In this document: one piece after another, positions 22,601-35,200 of the stretch | How positions within the stretch are numbered: position 1 is the first letter of the stretch | Layout of the letters: the number at the start of each line of letters is the position of its first letter | Source: Ascidia mentula | Lineage: Eukaryota; Chordata; Ascidiacea; Phlebobranchia; Ascidiidae | DNA: 64,000 bases | Reading direction: 5' to 3' | NCBI GenBank assembly: GCA_947561715.1 | Contig: OX387199.1 | Location: 19,101,001-19,165,000, forward strand | Made by a program: the position numbers and the translations under genes | The notes under the pieces: model-generated | What the model was told of the DNA's origin: nothing | The model's database searches: none | The model's input: the letters and a program-made list of their open reading frames with translations, nothing else

Positions 22601-25600
22601 TTGCTGCATAGGCTGGATAACTTCACGCCATTTACATCTCGATCACATGACGTTAGGTCAATTGCTCGTTTGCATACGGAGTCAGTCAAGTCGTTCTTGC
22701 ATTCTCCGGGGCCTGTAGAACCTGTGTCTGATGAAATACAAAATATTACAAAACTTACGAGAGAAATTATCAGGGATTTATCTGCGCAGACCGGTGTTGA
22801 CCGACGTCCATTTCATAAGTCCATTCTCATAAAAGGTAACAGACAGTAGGCTATATACCAATTTCGTCAGTTTATGTGTATTTTTGTTTTAAATAAAGTT
22901 CATACTGCAGCTGAATGTTTGTTACTCATTTCAGCGTTCCCTGAAAAGTTCTGAGAAATGTCACATGATTTCGAAGCTTCAGAAAGGTATTTTTGTTTCA
23001 ATTTTAAATTTGTGTTTTTTTTTATATATCCTCACTTTCGCAATATCCGCAAGTAATCGGGCATTGTTGTCTCACAATTCTTTCGGATTCACACGATGCT
23101 TTCCTTGCCTGACATATCGCACTGTAACGCTCCACGCACGATGATGCTAAAAGAAAAAAATATTTTTGTCTTTTCGTATGAAACCTAAATTTGCTTAAAA
23201 TCCCTGGAATTAATTTTAATATCGTATATTAAATACAGCCTATTCGTTTGAAAGGTAGGTTGAAAAAAAAGTGGTTTTGGAATGAATTTTTAGTCATTAG
23301 TTCATTTCGTCAAAGCTAAATTTTTTAATCAGGTATAAAGCGGAACGTACGGTCTCCACAATCTCGTCGGTTGCAATCCTCAGTTTCCTCATTCTCCCCT
23401 TCGCAAAGGCTGGGCGGAGCGGGTCGTAGATCGCTGTACAAACAAAATCTTCTTCGTGTTTTCTCCCCTTTACCGCAGGTTTTTGAACATTGTGACCAGT
23501 TGTCCCATTCCGAATATTTTGGAACTGTACATAAATGTAAATGCGTTAAGTGTTGCCGATTTGCTACAAGTTTTAATGGAACTTCCAATTTGGATGAACC
23601 GCTGTGGTAGCCCTTTTCCGCTAGTTTAATTGTGTCATTGTAATTATCGAACCTTGCGTTGGTAAAGACACATTAACTGTTAAAAAAGCATCTAAACAAA
23701 TAAATATTCTTAACCCAGACTCATTTTATAACAATAACTAGGCCTACTAACAATGACTTGTCTTACTGTTTTCTCTGGTAAAGTAACAGTTTGGTTTGGC
23801 TGCACCGTTGAAACAACATCCTTGCCCTTCGCAAGCGGCTTGGGATATTCCTGGATACGCACATTGAACCCTGGAACAAATACAGACCTAATATTTTGTT
23901 TGAATATGGTGGACGTCCGATAACAATTCGAGTTCAAATATTTGCAATCTACCTGGAAGGGTATAGGGGACTTTTACCAACTGCTGTAAATTACTTTCAG
24001 CGTCTTGGGTAAATTGTTAAGGAAGCAACAAAACGGAATGACTAGGATTCGAATTCGAATAATTGCTTTCAGGTATTCGGCCAAATCCGAATATTTGTGC
24101 TGTCTTAATCGCGACCATATTACCCCAGTTAAACGACATTTTTAAACAAAAGAAGTCGGAGTCAAACTAAAATCGGAGAAGTTTTTTCACGACGCCACTC
24201 CCCTGCTAGCTGGGGTTTATTTAGAATTGTGGTTTATTGTTAACACGACCAAATACGAAAACCTGTGAGAATTTAAATATTAGGAGACATGTGGTGATGG
24301 TCTTATATGAAAACCATAGCTCTGTTAGCCCAACATAAACCAACTAATGTTTTTGATGCTTGCAGTTGAGATATCGCTTATCTGATACAGAATTTCAGAG
24401 TTGTGATATTTTTGTACTCCCTGGGGCATTTACTTGTGAAACACTCAACGTCATGCTGGTTATACTGGGTGAGTTAATAATGTAAAAATCACGATTACCG
24501 TCCGAAACATACCTTTCATTCAGCAGCAGTGTGCATTGTTTCTGTGCCGTCGTTGAACCTGAAAATTACATTTGATTGAAATTGAGAATTGGTTGATGAA
24601 TAACAGACATTCTGTATTTGTTGGATTTCCTTTAGTGCTGAGAGAGTTATAGGTTAGCTCTCTTAACCGAACAAAACTTACATGTTGAATTCGACTGGTT
24701 GCGATTTTTCGATGAAAAACTTGACATCGGGCGCAAGTGAGGTGTGAAATATTTTGCGTGAAAATGTGGGAGTAAATACTATGGAGACAATGTCATTGTA
24801 TGTTCCGCACAAAAAAGGAAGATGTTGATTCCCGGTAAAAATGACCATGGATCTGATTTTTACGTGGCTAAATTTCTAATGTGTTGCGGAATTGAGATTT
24901 AATACTTGTTCGTTAACACGATTTGTCAGGCCGTCGCATATTTCCACCCAAAACTTGGCATTGAGCCGCGCTATAATTAGGGAACACCGGTTTGAATAGC
25001 TTTGATGTTTTGACAAGTTGTCAAACCGGAAGATCGGCGTGAATTGAACGTTGCTCGTGTAAATGAAGATTTAACAAGGGTTCCACTCGTATTTTACGCG
25101 GATGTCCGCGCCCCAGGCAACGTTGCCATGCAAAGAAGCGCCTCGCCTTGGTTTACACCGATAATTGTGGGTCGACATCCGTTACGTTAACCAAACAAAA
25201 AGTGGCGTTTATGACGTTACGGACGTGTTTCGCGGTGACCTTTGAAATTGCGATCGAGGCGGTTTGCCAAGTGTCCTGTTGCCAAAACCGCACTTGACAT
25301 CTTATAAGGATCATCGTTCTACGAATTATATCAATTTAAGTATTACCGGATTGACTTTATGATATCTAATACGACGCTAGTTGCTTAAAGATTAGATTAC
25401 GCAACAAGGCGGTTCGAACAAATTGCAAATGCTTGAAACACGATCACAAAGTGGAACATTAAAACAAAACTAAAAACACTGAAGAGGGAACTTTTTAATT
25501 TCTGATATTTGGACTCAGTTGACTACATTGTATTATTGTGTCGTCTTTATTATCCAAGTCATAGTTTTACGCATATTCTTCTTCCAATGTGGCACTTAAA

Positions 25601-26766
25601 GAGACGGGGTGTTACCTCTGGACGCAGGGGTTCTTTCAATTCAGTGTTTAATATAAACTACGTTCGAAGGGATGACACTTTGCCACGTTTTCCCGTCGCG
25701 CCGACGGTCTTCCACGTGTTCCCCTCAATACATCGCCATGCACGGAAGAATAAACACACGTGGCAGTGCGTGTTTGTTTACGACAGGCAATAAAAACGTC
25801 CAATGCGCATGCCTTTATGACGCAACAATCACCTCGCGCCGATTTTTCCCATGGTCGTAATACGTCACTCGAATCTGGTGTTTTCACTTATATCAAACTT
25901 TCTTAGATGTTAATTTGAAGTTTCGCCAAACAGCTTTTTGCAAACAATACAATAATGTAGATATCTAATACACATAATAACAAGGGAAAATATTGTGAAA
26001 ATACAGGAATGCAGTCTGCTCTGCTTGAACATGACCGAGGGTCTGTCCTTATCCAAAATATCCCAAACACAGACGATATGCGTTAGTGCGATCTGATTTT
26101 TTTAGACACAATATACAACAAAGTATGATTCTGACGGTTAGTTATCAAATATAAATCAGTTTCTGGCCTATACTCAGTACCAATAAAGTTCTCCAAGCGC
26201 TATTACCCAATTGATGTTGCAATAATTTGTGTCGAATAGATGACGAAAGATTCTATTTTGTGTGCCCAAGATCAAGAAACAAAACTTTGTAATGAACTTT
26301 GTAACCCAGAAATGTCGACAGGAAAATCAGTATTTGAGTGTTTCTATAAAACATTTATTCATTTAAACTAGATTTTGCAAAGTAGATTGCGCGGAAGCTA
26401 GGATTCCATGACAAAATCTTACGGGTCCTTCAAAGCTTGTAAGCAAAAAGTACTGAACATGCCTATTAAGCATTTTGGTAATACAAGCATGGAAACATTG
26501 CCAAAAAGATGTAAAAAATTTGACAATTTTGGTAAATACGTTTGGATTTACGTGTTGGGGGTTCCTTGCCAATAACTGTGCAATGTTTCGCGGATAAAAT
26601 TCCTTTAGAACATGTATGTAACACTACACGTAAAGCACTAGACCTATAGTAGTAAAACACTTAAGATTTTATTTTTAAAATTACAACACAACGCTAACTT
26701 ACTTATTCCCAAGGCCAGAATGCAGCAGGAAATCAGCAAGATCGTCGGAAGTTGAGCAGCAGACAT
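16675..26766 (-). CDS. Secreted mosaic protein: trefoil, TSP1, nine ShKT, two FN3 and Thr-rich linkers
   Basis: Nineteen exons, listed 5' to 3' on the minus strand: 26766-26703 (signal peptide), 24558-24513 and 23870-23767 (trefoil), 23524-23351 (TSP1), 23146-23036, 22727-22506, 22354-22139 and 21522-21364 (ShKT 1-4), 20998-20867 (Thr-rich), 20572-20467 (ShKT 5), 19825-19794 (linker), 19396-19271 (ShKT 6), 19207-18902 and 18660-18361 (FN3), 18269-18152 (ShKT 7), 17999-17668 (Thr-rich heptads), 17548-17423 (ShKT 8), 16924-16862 (Thr-rich), 16802-16675 (ShKT 9, stop). The sum is 2865 bases, 954 residues plus stop, with consistent phase. The trefoil shows CAYPGIS and GCCFN; TSP1 shows WDNWSQCSKTCGKGEKTRR; each ShKT has six Cys ending in C-x3-C-x2-C. 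There is no transmembrane segment besides the signal peptide. Thr-rich parts suggest O-glycosylation, so a mucus or matrix protein is likely. The 3' end is the weak point: reading through the GTAAGTAA donor-like site gives the stop, while splicing there would add a short exon near 16635. Confidence 0.85.
17749..17931 (-). repeat. Coding minisatellite, 21-base unit (MAPTTTT heptads)
   Basis: About nine tandem copies of a 21-base unit encode Met-Ala-Pro-Thr4 with a few substitutions (MTP, MAS, MAL, MEP). It lies inside a Thr-rich exon of the ShKT gene. The array keeps frame because the unit is a multiple of three, so copy number can vary without breaking the protein. Confidence 0.85.
20727..20753. 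repeat. Half-copy of the dispersed AGCTGCATACAGATGGCCACTG repeat
   Basis: The sequence gaaacagtggccatctgtat is followed by gcagct, the same terminal sequence found at 9352, 34905 and 56029. It lies in an intron of the ShKT gene. No second arm was seen nearby. Confidence 0.55.
21645..21800. mobile_element. Non-autonomous hAT-type MITE
   Basis: A 156-base element begins CAGTGGTCGGATTCA and ends TGAATCCCACCACTG, inverse copies of each other with one mismatch. The flanks are gtacaggt on the left and gtataggt on the right, an 8-base target duplication with one change, as expected for hAT transposases. Internal GAACCGGTTGTTAACAAC motifs resemble known hAT MITEs. It carries no coding capacity and sits in the intron between ShKT exons at 22139 and 21522. 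Confidence 0.8.
24559..26702 (-). other. First intron of the ShKT gene
   Basis: This is the longest intron of the gene. It has no recognisable exon in between. The 25100-25870 part is richer in CpG (for example cgtcgcgccgacgg) than its surroundings and could hold regulatory sequence. Open frames on both strands there lack splice context. Confidence 0.45.
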
Positions 26767-27189
26767 GTTCAATTTATTTTCACAACTTGAAAACGAAGCA
26801 ACGCAGGATTCAATAAACGACCAGGTCTTCTCACGCTTGCTAAACTGAATGCACAAATATTCTCGAACCGCTGCTATTTTACGCGTAGTTGGCCTTCGGG
26901 GCCCCGGGCGTAATAATGGCCCGTTCCGGTACGAAAAGGCGATCACTACCTGTCTCCGGGCTCACGTAGGGGAGAAGGTCGGGATTTGTGAGACGACACG
27001 AAGAGACAGAAATAACCTTCGTGTCGTTGCCCATTTATATTCTGTGGTTCGCTCTATATAGTTTTCCGGAAAAATATTTGCTTCCGCATCCATTTTCGTT
27101 GAAGGCAAGCTTGGTTAGTTTTTTTCGCCTTTTGAGTATATTCTCGTTAAACAACATAAGTAAAAACGTTCCTCATTGAAAGTTCGTTA

Positions 27190-27280
27190 CTGATGATGCC
27201 TGCAAACACAGGCGAAATATAGATATATATATATATATAGAAATATAAAAAACGTTGAACAGACGACTCAGGATTATTTA
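27190..27280 (+). repeat. Dispersed short repeat with hammerhead-like core, copy 3
   Basis: CTGATGA (27190-27196) and one extra T are followed by a perfect 5-bp hairpin, GCCTG (27198-27202) with CAGGC (27209-27213), and then GAAA (27214-27217). A TA-rich run follows, and a tail ending gacgactcaggattattta, as in the copies at 1421 and 13070. CUGAUGA, stem II and GAAA in this order is the hammerhead ribozyme core. The extra base before stem II and the unclear helix I/III pairing keep this tentative. Confidence 0.5.
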
Positions 27281-28983
27281 CGGTATTTTCCGTTCCTAGT
27301 CGAGAAAGAATAAAAAATTACTGACATAAAGGGATTTTAAACGCGTCATGCGAAAATAGTGCATGTACACTATATATACAGTTCGTCATAACAGTTTGCA
27401 TAATTAATTTTGACAAGCTCCAAAGCAATGTTTAATGTGTGTAAGTGTTGGCCTATGTTCACTCATGCAAGATATTCTTGTGATGACGTATTTCACAAGA
27501 GAAACAAACTAGGTGACGTCATGAATATATGTAGGTTCTAATACAGTTGATAATTGCGTGTTTATGTTGTAACTTTGCACTGCAACGACTCATTCCCCTT
27601 CTATTATTTCGCGTCAGCGCCGAACGCCTCGGGCTTTTAATTGAACGCGTCTCGCGTTATCTTCCATGGGGTGAAGAGAATGACGTTGCGAAACATGATT
27701 CATCCACCAACAAGCTTATTATTAAGGGTAGAACAACTCTACTTTTTTGACTTTTTTAAACTACACTATACTGTAACCTTGGGCTACCTCTGCGCGTTAA
27801 TGTCACGTAATTTGGCCAATGCTGTGGTTCGAACCTCTGCTGACACCTTGCGAGCAGTATGGTTTTACGAGTACCACCACGCGTGTCGCAATGTCTGACG
27901 TGAGCCCCTGTTACAAGAGGTATCGCGGTGTGGTTAAAAAAAAGAATTTTGTGACTAACTACGATGGACTTTGTTCGCACATTTCACACCACAAAAGTGC
28001 ACATTTCTCGCCAGAAAAACAAACTACTTGTATGCGAAAATTGGTCGTTCGCCACTTGAAGTTTACCTATGTAATTTTATTTTCTGTTCATTTCTTGTTT
28101 TTATGTATTTATTTTCTTTCTTTCTTCCATTCGTAATTAATGGCATTTTCCCAGAGTCAATAAAAAACTGATTTAGAGGCAGTGATTTGTAGCGACAGGC
28201 CGCTGTTATCTGGAATAACCTGAAAAAAAAAGCCTTTCAAAGGGACCAATTTCATTGAAAGAACTTTAAAAATAAAATATCACGTGTTGCGTGCATTTCA
28301 ATCCTGATACATTTTCTTCAAACCTCATCAAACAAATTGCGTTTTACGGGTTAAAATAGTCTGTGCGTAAATTAAATGTGTTGGATTTACCAATGCCCAG
28401 GACGGCAAAAGGCTAAGTTGCAAAATAGTAGATGTTAGCCATGCTTGTTTTTGCCAAAACCGGGCTCACATGCATTGAAACAACAACTAAACCTGTTCGA
28501 GTTGCCTGTTTTTGACCTAAATCACTAATTCGCCAAAAAACATACGTGCAATAATAATGGTCAATCGAAGATGTGAAAGAGAACAATTCTGTTAAGCAAG
28601 AATCTAAGTAGAATTAGCTGTTATGAATGAACATACAACTTAAACGTCGTGGTTTGTACGAATGCAAGTTTAAGTGGGGAAGTTCCTGTCTGCAGAAGAA
28701 AAAATTTCGGTATAAAAGCAACAATGAAAAAAACTAAATTTTCCAAGCGCTTTCCACTGCAATGTTAGCCCGCTATGCGCATAGCTATGAAAACTGACAT
28801 AACTGATCGAGAGAAGAACATCATTTTTAACATTATCGTCACAGCATTTGGCTAAAAATTGCCTCCGAGTTTTGCAATGAAGTAGCATATAGTTATGATA
28901 AACATGGAATTGAAATGTTTAGTTTTTTCAAATTGTGTTTATTACAAATCAAAAAGCAAGTGTTAACACTCATTTGTTTGTTT
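27281..28983. other. Intergenic region upstream of the ShKT gene
   Basis: A CRE-like octamer TGACGTCA lies at 27514-27521. Several open frames on the plus strand (27547-28171) have no convincing composition or splice signals. No gene, RNA or repeat was recognised. Confidence 0.4.
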
Positions 28984-29253
28984 TTATCTCTCAAGGGAAC
29001 TGATATCACCTTCTTCGCAAGAATCGACCATTTCTGAGAACACGAGTCGAGGTCTGCGTCCATATGGTTCGTTTTCCTCGCCAAGAAAAATCAATTTCTC
29101 CTCTCTACGTGAAGCGTTATCACGAATATCTCGGTTTATTTCGCGCCTTTCCATGCTGTTAACATTTGTGGTTGTACTGAGCTTTTTCGCCACGATAAAA
29201 CGGACATAAACCACGTTGACCATTGGCGGTATCTTCATCATATTAAATTTCAT
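28984..29253 (-). CDS. Candidate small protein or terminal exon, unrecognised
   Basis: An 89-residue frame starting at ATG 29253 and ending TAA. Its first third is mildly hydrophobic (MVNVVYVRFIVA). The rest is charged and protein-like, with basic-acidic clusters (MERREINRDIRDNASRREE) and an acidic end (DSCEEGDISSLER). Codon use looks coding and no simple repeat explains it. It might be a single-exon gene, or the last exon of a minus-strand gene, with an AG acceptor available just before the second Met (MERRE). A second frame at 29820-29569 with a hydrophobic segment could belong to the same gene, but no splice model joins them. The family was not recognised. Confidence 0.35.
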   Translation of the reverse strand: MKFNMMKIPPMVNVVYVRFIVAKKLSTTTNVNSMERREINRDIRDNASRREEKLIFLGEENEPYGRRPRLVFSEMVDSCEEGDISSLER

Positions 29254-32200
29254 AACAGGGCTTAATCATTTCACCCTTGAATAAGCGCCTTTTCTTACAT
29301 TTCTCCTTGGAATATATGTACAGTATTCGTTCGCCATTCTCCTAGAAATATGACTGACGACTGCAAAATCTTGCAGATTGCATGCAAGCTATTTGAAGCA
29401 TGTTCTGGTTTCTTTGTGAATGTTCTCGTCTGCCAAAGTCGGTTGTCACAACGATAACCGCGCGGCGTTTTTCTGTCACTTGAAACGATTGGTGTTTCGT
29501 GTTAGCGAATCATGCCACAACAGTGATCGGCTGTTGCTCTGTCGCGGTATTGGTTAATGACGCCTGTACTATGTAGTAAACGTGACATCCTTTAGAATAG
29601 GTATTGTAAAAAATATTGCGATCGTGTTCAGAATTGCCAGGGTAACCGAAAGCGGTGAAGACATTCTTGTGGGCAGCAGTTGGAGTCTGTTTTCAAGGTA
29701 TTTGTCTTCTAAATGAGACGTAAGCAGATAAACCATGCAACAAAGGAAATCATTTTTAGTTGTATTTTCTTGTGGCAAGATCGGATGAAGTTTACGGTAG
29801 CTCGTCCTTTGTACCTTCACTACTGTCGCCTGAATGGCACTGCTTGGTACAGCTTAACAACATGAACTTTAGCATATTTTTGTGTAGCTTTAAAATAACC
29901 GGGATCAACATGCAGTTACAGAACGCTAAGTGATCTTGCATGCATTCTAACCGCTCTTGTAGGTTCAATTATACTTCCCCTTATAAATTGTTGCGGGTTC
30001 GATTGAACGTGTTATAGGTTGTTTTAATTCGGGTTTGAAGGCATTTCTCCGTTCTGTCAGCTGAGGAGCGACAGTATAGTATTACGCCCAGATAGCTTGG
30101 AAGAGCAGCATGATGTACACACGTATATGAAGTGCGATAGCTACAGCGAACATTTGATGCTTTCGTGTTTGCTTTCAAACAAGGGCGCGTTTTGTGTAAT
30201 GTGAGAATGTTGTCACGGGAAATTCCAGTTAATTAAAGTTGTACAAGTCGTAGGGTTTCGGCACCTCTTGCTACAGTTTGACAGTGAACAGTGAATGCGA
30301 TCAAAAAAATGTGTTAACTTTGTCGTTTTTGCAAAATACTCGTCTTGTGGTGGTTCTGAAGCAATAGCCGTGCTGGCACTCAGTCCGTTTTAGGTTAAGT
30401 TTACAGGATAGTTTATGAGTTGGCGTCCACCAGGCTGAGAATCCGTCGCAAAAAAAGTTATCTAAAAGCAGAGTTGAATGTTATGAAGGCATGGCAACGC
30501 TTGTATTAAGGTTGACCGCTGAAATTATGTAGCGATACTGTTTTATGTTCTTTTGACGTTGTCATAGACGACTCCTTTTCTCAGACCGATTTCTCAAACG
30601 CCAGCGATTATTGCAAATTAATAGATACCGCTATTCCCCTAACCCTTCTCGTCGCCCTTGTGCGCATACAATTAATTATTTATGACAAAACAAAGGGCCG
30701 GCGCTTCGAACGCTCGTCTCTTCCTTCTTACACAGTGACGAAATAGCGACATTGATGCTTGGCAAGGGCGATGAAATCGATTGTTGTGTAATAATAGGGC
30801 GGTAATGGGTTGCCAATTTATGCACCGAAATTCGAGTTGGAATTCATCCGGGGATATTTTGTGAATTCGGGTCTGTCGAAGCTTCGAGGTATGTGTTTAA
30901 AGAATGATTATCGCGATTTGGTGCAGCCTCAAGTGAGAGTTATGTAATTATACTCAAGTAAACAGATTTGTCGCGAACCATATATGTATTAAAAGCACTT
31001 GATTATCTCGTTTTGTGTTTGATCGTCGAGCAGAGTTTTGTTTGTGGAAACACGTGTTTTAAGTTACAAATGATTCGATATCATGAATACCTCAGAGCGC
31101 TTTACTTTTTTGGACTGACAGAGCTGTTTTAGGTCGGTTGCGTAGGTTTAGAAAGTAGTGCTAAGGAGATTATTACAGATTTAATGTCAATTAATCTGCA
31201 GCAGGGACACATTTGCTTGACCCCGATTTCAAAAGGGAGCTGCGGTTTGAAATTAGTCTGTCACAGTCATCGTCGATTTAATCTTTCACTCCCATTTGCC
31301 GCGTTGCGTCAAACGGAATAGATTGAACTAAGGGAAAAAAATTGACCATCTTGTACGCTATGCACAACGTAGACACCAGGCAACTTGACACCACTGACGC
31401 TTATTTATTGCATGCACGTTTACTTGCGGTACGTAACAAATTCCCTCAGAGAAAATATTCAACAAAATCTGTTGTATATAACAAAATTTTAACTTAAAGA
31501 TGATTTCAAAAGGTTTTCCATCATACTTGGAATTTCCATTTCACTTTAGTCGATAACTTGAGGTCCATTTACAACCTGGAGTTACTGAAAATACCAAAGT
31601 GAATGCTTCGTTATTCTGCCTTTAATGTCGATAACAGGAAACCCCCAGCAAATTTTCGTCAATTTAAATGGAAATAACCTGGATTTTTTCCCCTCTAGTT
31701 TAAGCGTATCATGCGCGTTTCTGCCTTTGTGAAGTTAATTACGGGTGCGTATTATAACCAATTGGTGCAGGCGTTTGCAGCAGCATAATTCGTTCCTTGA
31801 AATTTACCCGCAGAAAAAAAGGCACTACCTGTTTCACATCAGTGTTATTGATCGTTTGTGGACCATCCCTTTGTCGCAATGCAGCCATGCGCCCTTAGAG
31901 GTAACCTTTGATCCTGACTGGCGAACTCCTGTCCTCAAAACAGATGAACGGATATCCACTAAGCTGCTGGACCTTGCAGTAATTGGATTGTGAGTAGGGG
32001 CAAAAAGGAACATACGGTATTCCTGCTTGTTGTCGAGCAAGCTATGAAGGGAAAACGTTTGGTTCGCATTCCAGCAAAAAGGTTACATTGTAGGAAAGAG
32101 TTGATCATGAATTAGAATTTGATGCAATGCCACTGAAAAGGCGTCTCACTCGCGCTGAATGAAGTCAATATTACTAAGTGTTATACAGCGGATCCGCTGA

Positions 32201-35200
32201 AACGCATAGTTAGTAAACAGATTACTTATATATATAGAGAGAGAGAGGTTGTGAAAGAAAGATGCGCGGTCAAATCTTTGACAACCAACCGCTGCAAAAT
32301 TTAAACAAAAAATCGTATCTCCGTGTAAAAAATATTTTTTTGCTATCTCTCAAGTAAATCATGTCGTGTTGATTGAAATACAGCAGAATGTATGTCCCCA
32401 ATATTCGTTGTAATTTATAATTTAAACATCTAGCAGCCTCACAAATGTAAGTAGCAACGATTGCTCCCTTGAGATTTCGGAAGTGGCTAATTTATAAACA
32501 TTAATAGGAAATTGTGGCAATGCATTGATTGATCGAACAAGTTCGCTGCAAGTTATTAACTCTGACTTCCAAGTTTTATCCTGTGGGATTTCAGCTTCGG
32601 CTTCCGAGCTAATTTAAAGAAATAGAATGTTAATGATATAAGCAAGATTTTGCCTTGTGACGTGTGCTTAATTTTCCAGCAAAGATAGGGGTGTGTGACT
32701 TTTATATGGGGAAAATTGCGCAAAAGCAAAATTGGAGTGCGCAGAACCAAAATGAATTAATTCAGGTTGGCAGGGATTGACACTTCAACGCATACGATAC
32801 AAGTTAAGCGTTACTATAAGCTTTAAGCACCGCATTAAAACTCATTAAAACTCTACAGATACAACCAAGCAAAGTATAAGTATTCAATATCTCAGAAAAA
32901 CAAATGATAGCACAGCCAATCACTATGAGATTCTGAGAACTGTAATTTTGGCTTATTTATTACTCTATGTTTCAAGGTAAGTTCTCACCTATATATACGT
33001 TTTTGACAGTAATTAACAGACAGGTTAAAACATACGGTTGTCGATTTAGCGGTAGAGATATCGTCCTTTGTGCAACGACGCAGAATCTTGGTTATATATT
33101 TTCGTTACAAAAAGCTCTTGGGTTCACAATCTTTTGTGCACGTTGTTATATGTACCATGGGAAGCGCTGCTTTCTCCAGAAGCAGTTTTACTAGACCCAC
33201 GAACTTCTTGATAAATTTTGGTGTCTGTTTGGTGTCACGAATATTGAGCACATCAGAGTGGTTTCATATCGGCAAGACTTTTGTGTGGGCGCTCAAATTG
33301 CGATGGATGAATTCAATCTTGTCGGCATTGTAACGATAGTCAGAACATCGGTTAGCGGTAAATTGTATTGTAGTCTGTACCTGTTATAGTTTGATCATAC
33401 CAGGTTGCATTTTGTGGGACGAGTGAGTTAAATCCGAGGTAATTTCTGAAGAAATACCGTGTATAATACGACTACTATGAACGTGAGTTTATACCAATGT
33501 ACATTTGGCCGTTAGCGCGCGACAAAATTTCTGATCAATAATAAGATGACGAGTAGGCGATGGCGAACACGTGTCAGTTGTATGTTGTTTGTGGGACAAC
33601 ATCTTGTAATCGATATCGCTTCCGATAGGCGTTTTGTCAACAGTACCCCGAGAATAAGATGCGGTAGATGATGATAAACAATGATAAACAGCGTCGAGCG
33701 CTGGAAGGCGGCAGACTTTCGTCACAACGTGTGTTCAACGAAGGTTTCTCGTGGGGTCAATTACGTTGATACGATGCTGTGTTTGTCTTGCGAGTTACCC
33801 GGAATATTCAAACTGCTCTGAGCTTGGTCCTCACAATTTTATCTATCACGCAAACCTACTACATGCTACAGGTTGCGCCTTTGAATAAAAACTTTTAGCT
33901 GAAGATCTTACGCAGCTTTAGCCTATTTTGCAATCTCCTCGGATTGTTCTAAGAATATTATTGCTATGTGAAATTGTCGGAATTGTGTTTTACAATTGTA
34001 CGAGAAGCTTCGAAGGTGGATTTTCGTATCGATTAGGTAACTTTTGTGAAATTGTGATTGGGAAATGGATTTAGATTAGGAAGTCAACCGTGTAGTTGGT
34101 TTCTGTATTGTTGTGGTTTATTCACAGCATAAATGGAACGTAACGGCGATACACCCGAACGTATAGGTTGTATCCTTGACGGCACAAAGGATCACTTATA
34201 TAGGAAAAGGTAACGTGACACTTTTTTTACAAGCACCCATGCGAAACACTCATCATATTACTTTAATATGTGTATGAATCATTGGATATATAATTTGGGT
34301 CCCTTTTTTGCCAAATTTTGTTCAACCCCGTAAGAAAGCTTGCTCAATGCTTGTTCTCGGGTAGATTCAACTCGTGCTGCTAATTTAAACTATTTCCGTT
34401 CCATATCTCTGTAATTAGAGTGAGTTTCCATAGATCCCTCAGATTCCTTATTCCGTAAATCAAAATCGCAATCCTCAAACAAAGCTGAGACTTGGCTTTC
34501 CAGCAAAATATTTATAAATGGGTGCAATATTAAATTTTTTTGACATGGCACACGCAGAAAGGTTCGTTCCAATTAGCGGGCGCATAAATGGACTTGACTT
34601 GTCGGGGAGCTCCGTGTAATCACATTCCCCTCATCACGGACGAGCAACTAGGGTTGATTGTTCCATCAACCAACTCTATACACTTTGATTAATTTTTAAT
34701 CGACCAAACGACCGTTGGAGTTTTGATCGATCGTCTGGTCCCGTATATCGTAATCGGAAAAGCCGTCCACTCATTGATGGATCATTAAAGTAGTGGAACG
34801 GTATGGCCGATACACATGTCGTGCGGTGGGCAGGGTTAGGACGATTCAATTTGCGGCTTTACAAGTTAAGTGTTATATAGATGCAGGTGGAGCCAATATA
34901 CGATTTCTGCATACAGATGGCCACCAATATACGATTTCTGCATACATATGGCCACTGTTTCGATGGCCGTCTGTATGCAGCTCACAGAAGTAAAATGTTG
35001 TTTTGCAAATGCGTAGAATAATGTTTGGGGAAGTGCTTCTGTATCAACGACCTGAGCCACAATTTCAACACATGTGTATTAAAAAGGAGCAAATACATTA
35101 GTATCGCGCTGTGAGGCGATGATTGAATAATGCAGGACTGGTTATTATCCTAAAGAACATGATAGCATGCAGGATTTATGATAAAGTGGGGATCACTACA

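Noticed and set aside
27547-28171. Several overlapping plus-strand frames
   Set aside because: They lack recognisable motifs and consistent splice sites, and alternative frames are equally open.
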